A stretch of 64,000 bases of DNA from Carya illinoinensis (taxonomy: Eukaryota > Streptophyta > Magnoliopsida > Fagales > Juglandaceae): the NCBI RefSeq assembly GCF_018687715.1, contig NC_056752.1:51058653-51122652 (forward strand). Direction: 5' to 3'. Position 1 is the stretch's first letter. The number at the start of each line of letters is the position of its first letter. A program made the translations under genes and the position numbers. Positions 44,913-57,796 of this stretch are shown here, piece after piece. The notes beneath the pieces were generated by a model. The model was not told the DNA's origin. It did no database searches and worked only from the letters and a program-made list of their open reading frames with translations.

Positions 44913-46689
44913 TTGTACCAGAAATTTGATGCTGTGATAGAGAAGAAAGAGCATTGTTAGGATGTGTCCAAACATATTTAGCATTCATTGTTACAATAAT
45001 GGTTCTTCACCCTCACAATCAAAAACATCCAAACTCAAAACAGGGATTGTAATTTCTTAAAGAGTACAGCGTCCGCATAGTTTCCATCCTAACATTCCAT
45101 TCAAACTTTCATAGCATTCATTTAAAAAACCAATCTAGACTAATATCACTTTAGAAATTGAAAGGCTCTTTTGTTTATGATAGAAGTATTAGTCGTCCAG
45201 ACTGGGAAATAACTAAAACTTCCTACTCATCACCATAATTTGATAGGAATGGAAAAGTATTAAGATTTTAATTTTACGCAGTGGCACGCTAGATTGAAGA
45301 CTATGCTTCACGTGTTTGTACTTCTAAATGATATGTAAAACATAATGGAACCATTCAAATTATCCTGATGCATCATGTTTCTTATACGCTTATTCATACC
45401 TTTGTTCAACCTAGTTTGATGATATGCAAACAAAATAAGGGGAAGAAATTCAAAATTCCCCGTCTGTTTCCAGGATTCAACGAAATTGAAACGAATAAGG
45501 ACATCGTTTCGCAGAAGAGAAACTCAATCAGTCACATAGGGCACATTTAAAAAACAAAAACCCAAAACGACAGAAGGTTATATACAAGAACATCTAAGCA
45601 ACAAAACCAATATAACCCAAGTCGATCATAACCATTCGTATTCTTAAATAATTTTAGTTGAACAAAACCATCACACATGAACCATATACATACACATATG
45701 GATACATGCACGCATATATTTAACATGGTGAATGCTCTGTTTTGTTTCCTACAAGTGCGTAACATAACGAAAAGAAAGCAGCCCCAGCACTCGAACAAAG
45801 GCCTCCGATCAGTCCAGGCCAATTACTCAATCATTTCTCCGAGCAAAAAACGTCACATCAAATACGATCCTTTTATATTTCATTTTCCAAATTCTTTCTC
45901 TAAGCAAACAAACAGAGGAATCCGTAGCAACTTAAAAAAGAAAAGAAAAAAACAAACGAACAAACACAAGAGAGCAACAGCGACACACACACACACGAGT
46001 ATGGACAAGGTGGACAGACACAAGGCCGAGGTCCCGTGAGCCTGCTCAGAGAGAGAACGAGGAAAGGCAAGGAAACTGAATACAAAGTAAAAGAGGGCCT
46101 AGACAAGTGAAAGTTGGAAGGACTTGAATGATGAGCAGCGACTCATTGAGGAAGGAAGTGGGTGGGGGCCGTGGCCGACTCATAACAAACAGTCGGGGAC
46201 AGTTGGGCTTGAACTTTCAACCTCAACGCCGACGGTAACTTCGTTGCTATTAGGGGGGCTGTGTGTGTCGGGTTTAGGTGATTTTTGTAGTAATTGTTAG
46301 ATGGTTGACTTTTGATGTCGGATATACACTGGAGCGATTGCTCTCAAACGTTTGAACGTAACGAGTTTTGTTAAGTTCCGTATTAAATTATGTATTAATA
46401 TTATTTATATTTTTTTATATTTAAAATTTAAATCAATATTATTTTTAATAAAATTTAATTTTTTTATTAATTAAATTAAATTTAAAATTAATACATATAT
46501 TAACACACAATTATACCTCTAACTAGATTTTTCTTTATCTTGGAAGGACGGACCTGCCCTGCTGGCTGCTATGCAAAAGGATGAAGATACACGTACACGA
46601 CAAAAATGTCGTTTTCCATTTCCTGGAAAAAAAAAAAAAAAAAATTCTGTATCCCGTCGCTGATGCAATGGAAAGCTTAAGGATGGACT
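44913..46689. other. 5' flank of AAE13
   Basis: Contains the probable first (untranslated or targeting) exon, intron 1 and promoter of AAE13. I could not fix the upstream exon. Nothing else is recognised except short CA repeats near 45983 and an AT-rich stretch at 46380-46510. Confidence 0.5.
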
Positions 46690-48130
46690 CCAAGACCCCT
46701 GTTTACTTGTTTCTGAACTGAACCTAGAAGATGGAACAATCTACTACTTCAAGCTCTGTTCTATCATAACACAGTGAATGAAATCCAAAAAATTCCTCTT
46801 GCTCAAACAAACTTTCACTCGAGGGGAATAAGATGATATGGACTCCAAATGCTTCTGGGAAGTTCACAGTGAAATATGCTTATGCATCAATCACTTTGAG
46901 CTCTAACCAACGTCAGCCTCCTATACCTTCTGACACGTGCAAAAAAGTCAGGAATATTAGAGTGCAGGATAGATGAGATTGTTTGAACAGTGTGAATAAA
47001 TGATATGGTTTTAAATGAAAATTAAAAGTTGAATAAAATATTATTTTTTAATATTATTATTATTTTAAAATTTAAAAAAATTAAATTGTTTATTATATTT
47101 TATGTGAAAATTTTAAAAAATTATAATAATGAGATGAGATGAGTTCAAGGTATTTCTCAATCTAAATAATCTTAAAACTGCTTATTTGGAATATCCTGAA
47201 TAATATTCTTCCCACAAAGTCCATGCTGAATAATTGCTCCCTTAAGTGAGAGTCAATTAAATTGTCCCATTTGTGATTCTGAAGAGAAACCTTTACTCAC
47301 CTGTTCCTAATATGTTCCTTCACCAGAGTTCTATAGACACAATCCCCATGGCCCATGGACATCTCTTGTTTTGTTCCTAGTGGGATAAACAACTGGATAA
47401 AATGCATACTCACGCTTTCAAACTCCACAAATATACCTTCTCTTGAAGAGCACCAGTTTCAAATCTTTGCCATTTTATCCTTGGACGATATCTGGTTTCT
47501 ATGTAACAAAATTATGCATGAGTGTTTTAACCCTACTTTGGACAGTTTTGTTGAAGGGGTCATTAAGAATTTTAAAGAGCATTGTTATGCATAGGGCAAT
47601 AAACAGTTGAATAATCCTATGAATTGGAAGGCTATACCAAAAGGCAAATCTGTTAACATTTGATGTAGCAGTGAGGAATAAAGGAAGTACTACTGCTGCA
47701 GTATGCAAATCAGAGGATGACTCTTTGGTCTTTGTAATAACCACCTTCATAAAGAGTCAGAACTCAAATAAGGGGGAAGCTAATGCTTTGTACATAGTCA
47801 AAGAAGCATAGTCTCTGCTTATTAGGAAAATCACAATTGGTGGAGACTCACAAGTGGCTATAAATGCAATTGAGGATCCAGAAAAATCTATAGACTGGAC
47901 AATAGAACCAGAGACACAAGAATCCTCTTACAATCCTTTGATAGTTGGAGCATTCAGAAAATACATCGAGACCACAATCGATATGCGCATTCCATAGAGC
48001 ATTGGGCGGCTTCCAAATATATATATGGAAGCATTCCCCTCATTTCTATTCCCCTTGCCTCTTGGATTTTCATAGTGGGAAAAACCCACCTCAGTTAGTC
48101 TGTAATTAAAGCAGATCAACTGCATACTGC
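46690..48130 (+). pseudogene. LINE remnant with RNase H-like domain
   Basis: Plus-strand fragments resemble the end of a plant non-LTR retrotransposon ORF2. At 47400-47580 there is FQIFAILSLDDIWFLCNKIM, the usual zf-RVT-to-RNase H linker. At 47640-47900 there is an RVT_3 RNase H-like stretch with FDVAVRNKGSTTAAV, EANAL and IGGDSQVAINAIEDPEKSIDW. The frame is broken by several stops and shifts, and a family A MITE is inserted at 46972-47169. Confidence 0.65.
46972..47169. mobile_element. Tourist-like MITE, family A, copy 5 (inverted)
   Basis: It reads in reverse relative to the other copies. It has GAGATGAGATGAGTTCAAGG and a terminal CTCAATCTAAATAATC, whose complement GATTATTTAGATTGAG matches the family's TTTGGATTGA-type end. 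Confidence 0.65.
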
Positions 48131-48818
48131 AACTATTTTTCTTCTATGCAATTCTTCATTGAAAAAGTTAAAAAGAAAGCTTAGGACTAGAAGCACACAA
48201 AAATGTCACTGTTTTTTAGTAGTATTTTGGTTCAATTGAAATCTAAGAAGCTGGTCAAAAGGGGGATACGTGTAAGTAAACTCAGGCTCAGCATACATGA
48301 CTTCCATTTAATCTTCTAAACATGAAATACATGCAATAGAAACAGACAGATTCGAGTGTAGCTAGTGCGAGTTCATAACTTATTGTGTAGAAACTACAGG
48401 GAGAAGTTAAGAGTTCCCAAATTCATAGGATATGTCCAAAACAGAATAACAGAACTCATAGTATGAATAGCTTATAAAATAGTTGTATGAATATCATTAT
48501 TGATGGAACACCTCCGATGTCTCACCAAGCCTTGGGAACCCACAAGTACAAAATCCTGCTTACATATATGTGCGTGTGTGTGTATCGGCACAATAATTTT
48601 CCGATCACCATGAAATGATAGAACCATTTGTTATTTCCCAGAAATGCCTGATCATATTTTAGTACAAGATCAAATTTATGCAGTGTAGGTAATCAAAGAT
48701 CTTTATCATAACTAAGTCCAGATCCACTTTTTGCAAATCAAGGTCGTACAGCAGTTTCCAAATTTCCAGCACAAATTCTCATGCCAGGAAAGACTAGAAA
48801 CACCAGTAGCCAGGCACA
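48131..48818. other. 3' flank of CCMH
   Basis: Non-coding. The right half is the 3' untranslated region of the CCMH gene (minus strand). Nothing else is recognised. Confidence 0.55.
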
Positions 48819-49595
48819 TCATTGACCTGGCCATCTCCTCCACCAGGATAGGGTTGTTCCATTTGAAGGAGGAGGTGTAAGGAGATCTAGCATGGTTTCC
48901 TTCTCTTTTGGGGTCAGTGCAACACCTCTAACAAGGTTCAAAGCCATGATGTGAACATTTGTATTTTGCTTATGCTTTTTGTAAGCCCATACTCCCGCAG
49001 CAGCACCTGCAACTAGAATCTGTTCCCAAAGCACCAGATGTTAACACCCGTACAAGTGGACAATATAAGCCTAATGCTATCACGGAAATGTAAGCCACTT
49101 AAACTGACCGGCGATAGCCACAAGGCTGCAGTCTGCATATCAAACTTTGGGGCATAGAGTACTGTCTCCCCATAATCAGTCTCGAGCTTTTTAAAAATCT
49201 CTTTGTCAGATTTTCCAGCTTGAATCTCATCACGAATCAACTGTATGCAAGCATTATCAGTACATAGACTGGAGAATTTTGATTTGCAAAGCAATTCATA
49301 GTAAGACGATCGGATAAGCATAAAAAAAATTTGAGAAATGCACTTAGCGAACAAAAATCCTTCTTTAAGATACTTTAGCCTATGGTATCAGTCCAGATGA
49401 CTTAACACTGGTACACAACTTCTTTGAACCATAATCAACGAAAATAAGTACCTTCCTGAGAAGAATTGCGATGTCCGCTTGTGAATCTTCAATGGATTGA
49501 CTCCCACATTCAGTGCACCGAACGTTGTGGCTGATGTTTCTTGCTCGGGCTTCAACCAACCGTGTGTTCTTCACCGCATCATCTTCATTCTCCAT
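48819..49595 (-). CDS. CCMH: Mitochondrial cytochrome c maturation protein CcmH
   Basis: Three exons (49595-49452, 49240-49109, 49019-48819) give 158 residues. The heme-ligation redox motif is RCTEC (Cys27 and Cys30) within ARNISHNVRCTECGSQSIED, followed by ADIAILLRKLIRDEIQAGKS and YGETVLYAPKFDMQTAALWL. One membrane helix (about residues 88-108, LWLSPILVAGAAAGVWAY) follows, then a matrix- or intermembrane-side tail with IMALNLVRGVALTPKE. The protein acts in system I cytochrome c maturation in the inner mitochondrial membrane, keeping apocytochrome CXXCH thiols reduced. An acceptor-like GACCTAG lies 22 bases upstream of the ATG, and a donor-like CACTGTAAGTAC lies near 50140, so a 5' untranslated intron is likely. 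Length and sequence agree with plant CCMH. Confidence 0.95.
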
Positions 49596-52524
49596 TGTCA
49601 ATATGTTTCACGCCAGCTTCTAGGTCAATGCCAAAATAAAAGAGCATAAGAATAAAAATAAAATAATAATAATAATAGAACAAACTTTTCTAGAGCAGTG
49701 CAAGATTTCTCTTCACTGACACATTTCATCAAACACTTGCACGCCAAAAAACCAATCATGATGTTACAACCAGCCCGTTTCTCAATAGAGCAACCAATCT
49801 TCTAAACCCAACAGTTAAACATAGATTAACTTAAGAAAATCTAGACTTTTATTCCTGTATCACTGGTGACAAAAAAGCCCAGTTATGCTACATGAATTAT
49901 ATGGACAGGTCTGCGAGTAACTACAACAAATGTTGCAAAGTTTTTTATTTTATTTTATTCACAAAACCCGGCGCCGGTTTCCAACGAATTCATCGAGATT
50001 AAGAGCTAAATTCTGTTTCTTTGGCCAACAAAAGTCGGGAAAAAGAAGAAGAAAAAAACTGAAAAAAGGTCTTGGATGATTACTTCCATGTTCTCTCCCG
50101 TCCCGAAAGATGACAAATGGAAGAAGATAAGTACTTACAGTGAGACGCTCAGGCTCAGTCTTCTATGAAGTTTTGAATCAAACAAGTATATACGGGTTGA
50201 ATAGTCTGCAGAGCTCTGTGGGTTTAACTCCTCGGTGGGTTTAACTCCATTCTCACTTCGCTTTTATTGCCCCGCGTATTTTTACGCTGTTCCGAATTAA
50301 AAGACAATCTTATGTAATGAAAATTTCAAATTAATATAATCTGATTCTTCCATCAATGTCGATTAATATTATGGGATTTATTAGAGAGCAGCCACTATTC
50401 ATGTTATACATCACACATTTATAAATTTTTATAAGATATAAAAATATTTTTTATAAAATATATAAATATTTTTTATAGTGTATGGTGTGCAACGATAAAT
50501 AATAATTTTTTCAATATTTTCTCTAATATTATTTCTGTTTGCAACTCATGTCCTATCAACATTAACAAGCTACAGCCTACAGTATCTTTTTAAAAAGAGA
50601 ATTTGTCAAAGGAAAAAATAATAATGTTGATTACTCTTCGGAGTAATGGGTTAGTGCAGTTTTATTTCAACACACATATTTTGATATATAAATATGTATA
50701 TTTAAATAAAAAATAAAAATAATAAATTACATATTAGTGTATAATGTAAAGATAATAAATAATATTTCTCTTTTATCTTCATCCTTGCAATTCTTTTAAA
50801 GGATTATGAAGAGAAATGGTCATTGCCATATTATACGGTAATTATAGTTGAGATCTCACATTGTGGAGGATTTATATATATATATATATATAGTTTATAA
50901 TGATTATAAGGGTTCTAGTTATATCTTTAATTAATTTATTTGAAGTATGCATTTGTAGTTTAAATTTTTATTTGGGCTATTACACGTGTTATCAAAGTCC
51001 ATATTTGATATTTTTTTTCAAAAAGTCCATATTTGTCCATAAGCATGAGACTTGTACCCTATCGTTGAGTATAGGAGGGAGTGTTCTTGCAATTTGGCCG
51101 ATACGGTCTAAAAAACGACAACTTCAAAGGAGAGAAATATTTCAGAATATTCCATAGAATTGGGATAGATTTACATACCCCAATTTCTAAAAAGTATTAA
51201 AAGAATTAAGATATTTTAGAGTATTGTTAGCGGATCATGTATATTAGAAAATAAAATCATTTTTTAACTGTTAGAGATAACAATTGCTTATAATGGATTA
51301 GCCAATATCAAATTTTTTAACTTTTAGCTACAATAAATATATAGATAAAATCAAATTTGGTTGTTATTATACCAGAAGCAAATCTTTATTTTTTTATTTT
51401 TCAGTAACTCTCTCTTCTTTAGATATTTTTTGAATGTTTGGTAGAATAAAATATGGTTAGATTGGAAAATAGAGTACGTATAGTTGTTGGGTAGAATTGT
51501 TGGGTAGAATAAAATATGAAATATATATATATATAGTTGGATGAGAAATATAAAAATTTGATTTGTAATTAAGACATTTATATAAAATTTTAGATGAGTT
51601 TAATTAGACATTTGTGGTTATTAGCACTAAATGACAATTGAAAAAACATAATTTTTTAACCTATAATTTAATTAGAATATGATTATTGATTAACATATAA
51701 TTAGTAGAATAGTAAAATATGATAAATTAAATTAAATTAATAATTAAAAAAATAAATATTTTTTTAATTATTAATTATCCATTACTATATAATGAATAAA
51801 TGGATAATCCAATGTGGATATTTGATGTGAATAGCCAAAATCAAATTCATTTTATATTATTTTATTGTTATATAATAAAAAATAACTATTCCAATGTGGA
51901 GACTAACGTGAATAGAATAGTTAAAAATTAAATTCATTTTACATTCAGCAAAAGTGAATAAATATAGGAATATGAAAAGACATTAATTTTTTAATAATAG
52001 ATCTCTCTTTTTCAAAACGATTACATGACACTTGCATATTCTATAAATGTATGTAACAGTACACATTTTATACCTCCAACCCCCGCCCACCCTAAAAAAA
52101 TAAAAAATTAACGTCCTAATTCATGAATTTGATATTTTCATTAATACATTGTTGTTTTGTTTGAGAGAACCAAGTGCCTCAAAATTACAATGCTACTTGG
52201 AATATTTGTTTCAACTCGCATCTCATATGCCTGATGCTTTTGGATTTGATGTATCATTGGTGCATCTCAGAAAGTGACGAGAGATTATACACTCGGCCGA
52301 AAGAAAGAGTCATGATTTTTTAACAAGATTGACAGGAAGCTGAATTATTCGATTTGAGGATGGACACTTCAGGTCTTTCAGGTGTACTGCATTTCATTTA
52401 ATATAAATCATTAGGACAACAACATCAATATACTCAAGAAAAATTAATTAAAAAAATATACATAATAGCCTTCCAGAAAGAGCAACCGATGAATGTATCC
52501 TCTTCAAGTTCTCCTGAAGTACCT
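49596..52524. other. CCMH promoter side and AT-rich spacer
   Basis: 49596-50260 should hold the 5' leader, its probable intron and the promoter of CCMH. 50260-52450 is very AT-rich with no gene. It includes a possible inverted-repeat element at about 50390-50510 and a (TA)n run near 50873-50892. Confidence 0.55.
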
Positions 52525-53015
52525 TTACTCGAGTGGAAGAAGTGCAATTTCAATTTCTTGGAGTGATTTTCCTTTCGTTTCCAAAACATTGCTCTTCACA
52601 AAAAACACAGCCAGCAGACAAAAGGCACCAAAGATCGTATACAATACTCGTGCCCCTATTTGCTCCAGTAAGCGCAAAAACAATAGACCAACAAAGAAAT
52701 TTATCACCTGTTGTGAACGCCGAAGTCAATTAAAGATGGTACCAAGTTCATGACCTCGAACATGTCAAAATGATTGAGATGATGGCAAAACCCAAAGCCT
52801 CTAGATGCAAACCTTTTACGATTTGGATCATCAAAGCACTGATCATTTTTACCTTTTTGCTTTCTTCCTTTTTCTCTTTAAATGTTCATCGATCATTAGA
52901 CTCATAGTAAATGTACATTCTCAGAGAACAAGTATAACCAATTATTAAAAATTAGCAGTGACTAATGTATGTATGCTTTAAGCGCATTCCAATTAGGTAG
53001 GTATACTCCACCTCC

Positions 53016-53075
<60 letters not shown>

Positions 53076-56000
53076 TCTCGCTGTAGTCTATTGGGGACAT
53101 TCTACAACCATGTTCTTGTGCTAATACTTTGAAGAAGATCAATAAAAAGAAACTCTAAAGTGGATCTCCAGTTCAGAAGCATGCAAAATGGTGAGTCTTA
53201 CTGAGTATTAGCTTATTTTGTCTTTTTTCTCAATGAGAAAGATAGAAAATGGAAAAAGTTATCTGCGAATAAATTCATATCAGGAAGAGCTGCAGAAAAT
53301 AATTACCCAATGCACAGCCATGCAAAACGCCATTGCCTTGGCCCTAATGCGGCCGGGAAATATTTCTGAAAGGAGGAGACCAGGGACTGGACCAGCACCA
53401 AGAGCAAACGTGAAGACAAATCTGCATTTATGAATTCGTTGTTTAGCAGAATTTTCAAGGCGTACATATCGACAAATCAATAGCTTCTAAATATGTATAA
53501 TCTGTGCAAACTTGAATCAATGGTAGGGAACTTTGTAAATGCATATGACCTTCTTAGAGTCACCAAGAAAGTAAAATTTGAGATCTCATACTCTGTCAAG
53601 CATGTCATACAGTACATGCACCATATCATGTTCCAATCTTCCCTAGATTCAATGAGATTTGGATCTAATATAAAACATTGGCCTATTAATCCGTCCATTC
53701 AGCTTTAGCTGTTTTTATTTTCGTTTTCCATTTTAAACCTCCTAGTTCTTTTATTATTCATCCAAGTTGCAGCTCATTGATCACTCACAGCAGCATGCCA
53801 CCAACAGATAGATACAATGCCCCAGAGCCTGATGCAAATGAACTTGCCGCAATTACTTCAAGTCCCATTGACACTGCCTAAAGCAATATAATGTGTAAAA
53901 TAAAGGTCAGATAACATGAAAATTTGTAGACTATTTAATGAAAAAAAACTCATGTGCACCCAATAAACATAAAATGTCAAAAGGCAGCATTTCTATTGCA
54001 GAAGACACAAACTGAAAATCTAATGGTTCCAACTAGGAAGACCTAGTTCAAAATGGCCCTATTTCATCTTCAATCTGTAAATTTTGCAAATACACTGTGG
54101 GCGGTATCACATAAGCCACATGATTTACTAAAAAATTCTACATGATCAGTAGTTTCAAGATAGCATGTAATAACTAAGTACTCAGACATAATACCCAGTA
54201 AAACAGAGCAGTTTTTGATAGTGTCGCCCCAGATATCACAAGTCATGAAAATATTACTTCCACCCCCTAATGAATAGTTTTTTGTTCATCACAAAAGCAT
54301 CTTCATCTGTCCAGAAATTATTCAATAGTTCAATCAGATAAATTTATTTTCTGGGAAATTTTGCTAGAAATTGAAAATTTTCAACACATGCCTGTCTGAG
54401 GAAACCATATTGTACTTTTATCATTAAGTTGCATCGAAATATGTTCCCTCAATTTTCATATAACGGGAAGAGTGATTCAGCAAAAAGAGTTTGTCTTCAT
54501 ACTTACCATGCCCGAAAAACTTCCAAGAAGGAGCACCTTTCGTCCAAGTTTATCCATCAAGATCGTTGCAATTAGTGACCCTAAAATAGACAAGAAAAAA
54601 TATGGTAAAGAAGATGTTTGACCATTTGTGCAAGTAAGATATTTCGAAGTAAAGCCGCCAGTACCAAGCAAGTTTGCAATCCCCACACATATGTTTGCAA
54701 GATCTGAAGGTACACCGAAGCTCTTGAAGACAGTCGAAGAGAAATAAAATACAGCATTTATGCCAGATAGCTGTTGTAAAGCAAAAAGGGTAGAGCCAAT
54801 GAAAACCACTGCAAGATATATAAGTTATAGGGAAACCATTCAGAATGAAACATAGATGAAACACAATATATGTATAGAAGCACTCCTATATGTACCTTTG
54901 AAATGGCGGCCATTAAACAACTCGGACAGCTTTACAGTATCATTATCATCTCCCCCGTCTGACCTTGACAATTCTGCCATTGCAGACTTGACATGTAATC
55001 CTCCTAGAAGATTCTCAAACACAGCTTCAGCTTCAACGCCTCTTCCTCTCTATATTAAGTTCAGAAACAGTAGTGAGTGTCCACATTGCCAAATCACATC
55101 CAATGGCTCATGGTTCAAGAAACAATTGTGTAGATTTCTATGACAATTTGTATTTTGCTAGAAGACCTCCATGACAATTGTTCAGCTCTCCCTAAGCCAA
55201 TACTGTTAAAATTGACTGAAAATGGGCAATATATTTATGCATTAACGATATATTGCCCATTCATGAGCAATATATATATTAACGTGCATGTATGGATGTA
55301 TATACTAAGGAACAAAAGCATTGGGCTAATTCGTGAGCACATTGGAGGCTGAAGAAAGCAAAACATGATAATATGTAGGCGCAGTGTTAGCCTGTAATTA
55401 GACTGATTGCCTCCTTTTACAAATGCATTCTACATCTTCGACCTTAATAGAAGCTTCTGCCCCATTAAAATTTTACTTGTTCCAAATATGAGATAATGAG
55501 TTAGTTATAGATATTTTTAAAACTGTTGTATAAAGGTGCAAAGCAGTCACTATTGGAGAGGGAAAATGCTTGGGGCACAGACCTAAACACGGAAATGGTA
55601 ACACTGAAGCCGCCCCCCCACACCCCCCTGTGCGGGGGAAAAATGTTGAAAAAATCAAAGAAATGATTTACATATAAAAATAGATGACCTTGAAAAGCCA
55701 GTGTGGAGACTCTGCACAGAACTCCATGGAAAGAGCAAGTACTGCAGCAGGAACGGTGGATACCCAGAAACACATTCGCCACCTAGCACATCATCAATCG
55801 AGAAATATCATTTTCAGACACCCCCTTGGATAACACAAAAACTGCTTCAAACTGTTCAGATAGTTTAAAACAGTTTTATTAAAGTTGTAAACCTTCTAAA
55901 TTGCCAATGCTCCATTAAACATATCTTATTATTCTTACCGACCAACAATTTCCTTGGCTGGGAATCCGATAAAAAGAGCTCCCATAAGTCCTAGACATGT

Positions 56001-57796
56001 AGCAATTTGCGTGAAGCTCCCAAAAGTACCCCTTACAAAAGCCGGTGACACCTGCACATTTTAAGGAACCATTAGCCAGTATCTGATAAAAGAATGATAA
56101 TAATAGAAGTCAATTGAACAAAGGATAAGCATATATAGTTGAAGCAAAACCAACAGCATTATCAATGCGTATACCTCTGCCACATAGAGAGCTGCAACAG
56201 GTGGACCAAGACCCATCCCCGTCCCAACAAATAACCTCCCCAGAAGCATACCCCATAGACTTTTCGTTGTTGCGCTGTAACATAATGTTTGATTAGTTTT
56301 CTAAGCTTCATAACTGTTTGAATGGGCACACAGCAAATATGCAAGTATGAGTATTCTTCAATGGTGTGAAACCTTTAAGCAAGGAACGCATGGAGGGGAA
56401 AACTAAAACACAGTCAATTCAAACAAATCAAATGTGGACTGTTTTACAGTGTAGTTATAGCTGTGAAAATGTCCATCCCTTGTAATTCATTCTGCTCCAT
56501 CCATTATCCAATTTAAATGTACATGTTATTATGAGCAACAAATGCAAAAAAATTTCTAATATAGGAAAGAAATAATGAAACCTCAACTCACATACGACTA
56601 CACAAAATCTATGATGGTGAAACCAAAACCACAACCAAGACTAGCAAAGCGAAACGATCGAATGAGGCAAGAAGCTTCCACTAATAGCATGTAAACACCC
56701 CCAATATTGGAACAAAAAGAAAGGCACTATCATGTAAGAGGATCTATTCTACTAATCAATAAAGCTTATTGAGTTCTCTACATATATATTCAAAGCAGGA
56801 AAGATTGGAAACAGGCAAACCGCTACGCTTTTATTAGCAAGATGGATTTTAACAAAAAAGCAACTATGAAATGATTCTCAATGCAGTTACCTCATGGACG
56901 CACCAATTATCATTGGTAGAGCACAAAGTTGAAATGCCCGTCGATGCCCGACCCCATCTGCAATCCAACCACTGAATAGACATCCAACAAAGGCGCCTCC
57001 TAAACAGGTACTCACCACTAGACCTTCATTGAAAAAAGACAACGTATTATATTACATTTTCCCAGATGCATATGGTAGAAAGACTCGTCACGTTACGTAC
57101 CTTCAGCTAAAGTGTTCCCACTAAAGCCAAGGTCTAAAGAGATGCTTTCCAGAGTCTCATTCACCACTCTGCATTAAAAAGCAACAAAAGGGAATATTTA
57201 TTTTTCTTCTGAAAACATTTCAATGAGGAGAACAAGAATGGATTATCAGTTTCAAAGATTAAAGACACACCCAAGATGGTAGCCAAATAGGAATGAAGAA
57301 AGAGTTGCCACAAGGACATGTGGCAAAGAGCGCCTCCATGGAGGGTTTCCAACATCTTTGCCATTCAGAAAATGTACTAAAGCCAATACAAGAAAGTAGC
57401 CCCACTGTTAGTATCATCCATCATAACATAAACCATTTTTTATGAGAAACAGTAGGAGTGCCTACCGCTGAAATTTATAAAATTATACGTGATAATTGAT
57501 TAAGTAATGGATAGAGTCTTAAGTTATGCAAGTGTATGCAAGTGTGCAAGTTTCATGTACTTATTTAAAAAAAAAAAAAAAAAATGTGTGGCTCACGGTT
57601 AAAAGTAGATTTTTTTTTTTATGTGGATATAAAATTAGTCCACTTTTTGATAAGACGTGTGTGAGATTCTAGATCTGTACAAATCATTTTCCATTTAAAA
57701 TTTACCTGAACTTTCCTCTTTGTCATCAGCATTTATATAGTCCCTCGATGCTCCACGTTTGTACATCGAGGATGCATCAACATAACGTCCCCGCAT
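52525..57796 (-). CDS. pGlcT2: Probable plastidic glucose transporter 2
   Basis: Thirteen coding exons: 57796-57706, 57376-57271, 57168-57101, 57023-56891, 56274-56175, 56051-55939, 55782-55689, 55049-54896, 54808-54665, 54580-54507, 53877-53789, 53421-53307, 52707-52525. They give 487 residues, the family length. Sugar-porter motifs are ADGVGHRRAFQ, GRLFVGTGMGLGPPVAALYV, AESPHWLFK, VFIGSTLFALQQLSGINAVF, MDKLGRK, FALGAGPVPGLLLSEIFPGR and a C-terminal LETKGKSLQEIE. The segments form 12 membrane helices. The start MRGRYVDASSMYKRGASRDY lacks an obvious long transit peptide, as in Arabidopsis pGlcT2 rather than pGlcT1. An untranslated first exon ending in a donor near 58632 is likely. Plastid envelope location and hexose transport are inferred from the family. 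Confidence 0.94.
53017..53073. repeat. 57-base homopolymer of C in the last pGlcT2 intron
   Basis: An unbroken run of 57 C residues on the plus strand, so 57 G in the pGlcT2 pre-mRNA, followed by TCTCTCGCTG. It lies between the last two coding exons. Confidence 0.9.

Noticed and set aside
45900..46106. Cys/Leu-rich open frame as a possible AAE13 presequence
   Set aside because: It has no ATG start, no clear donor and no presequence character.
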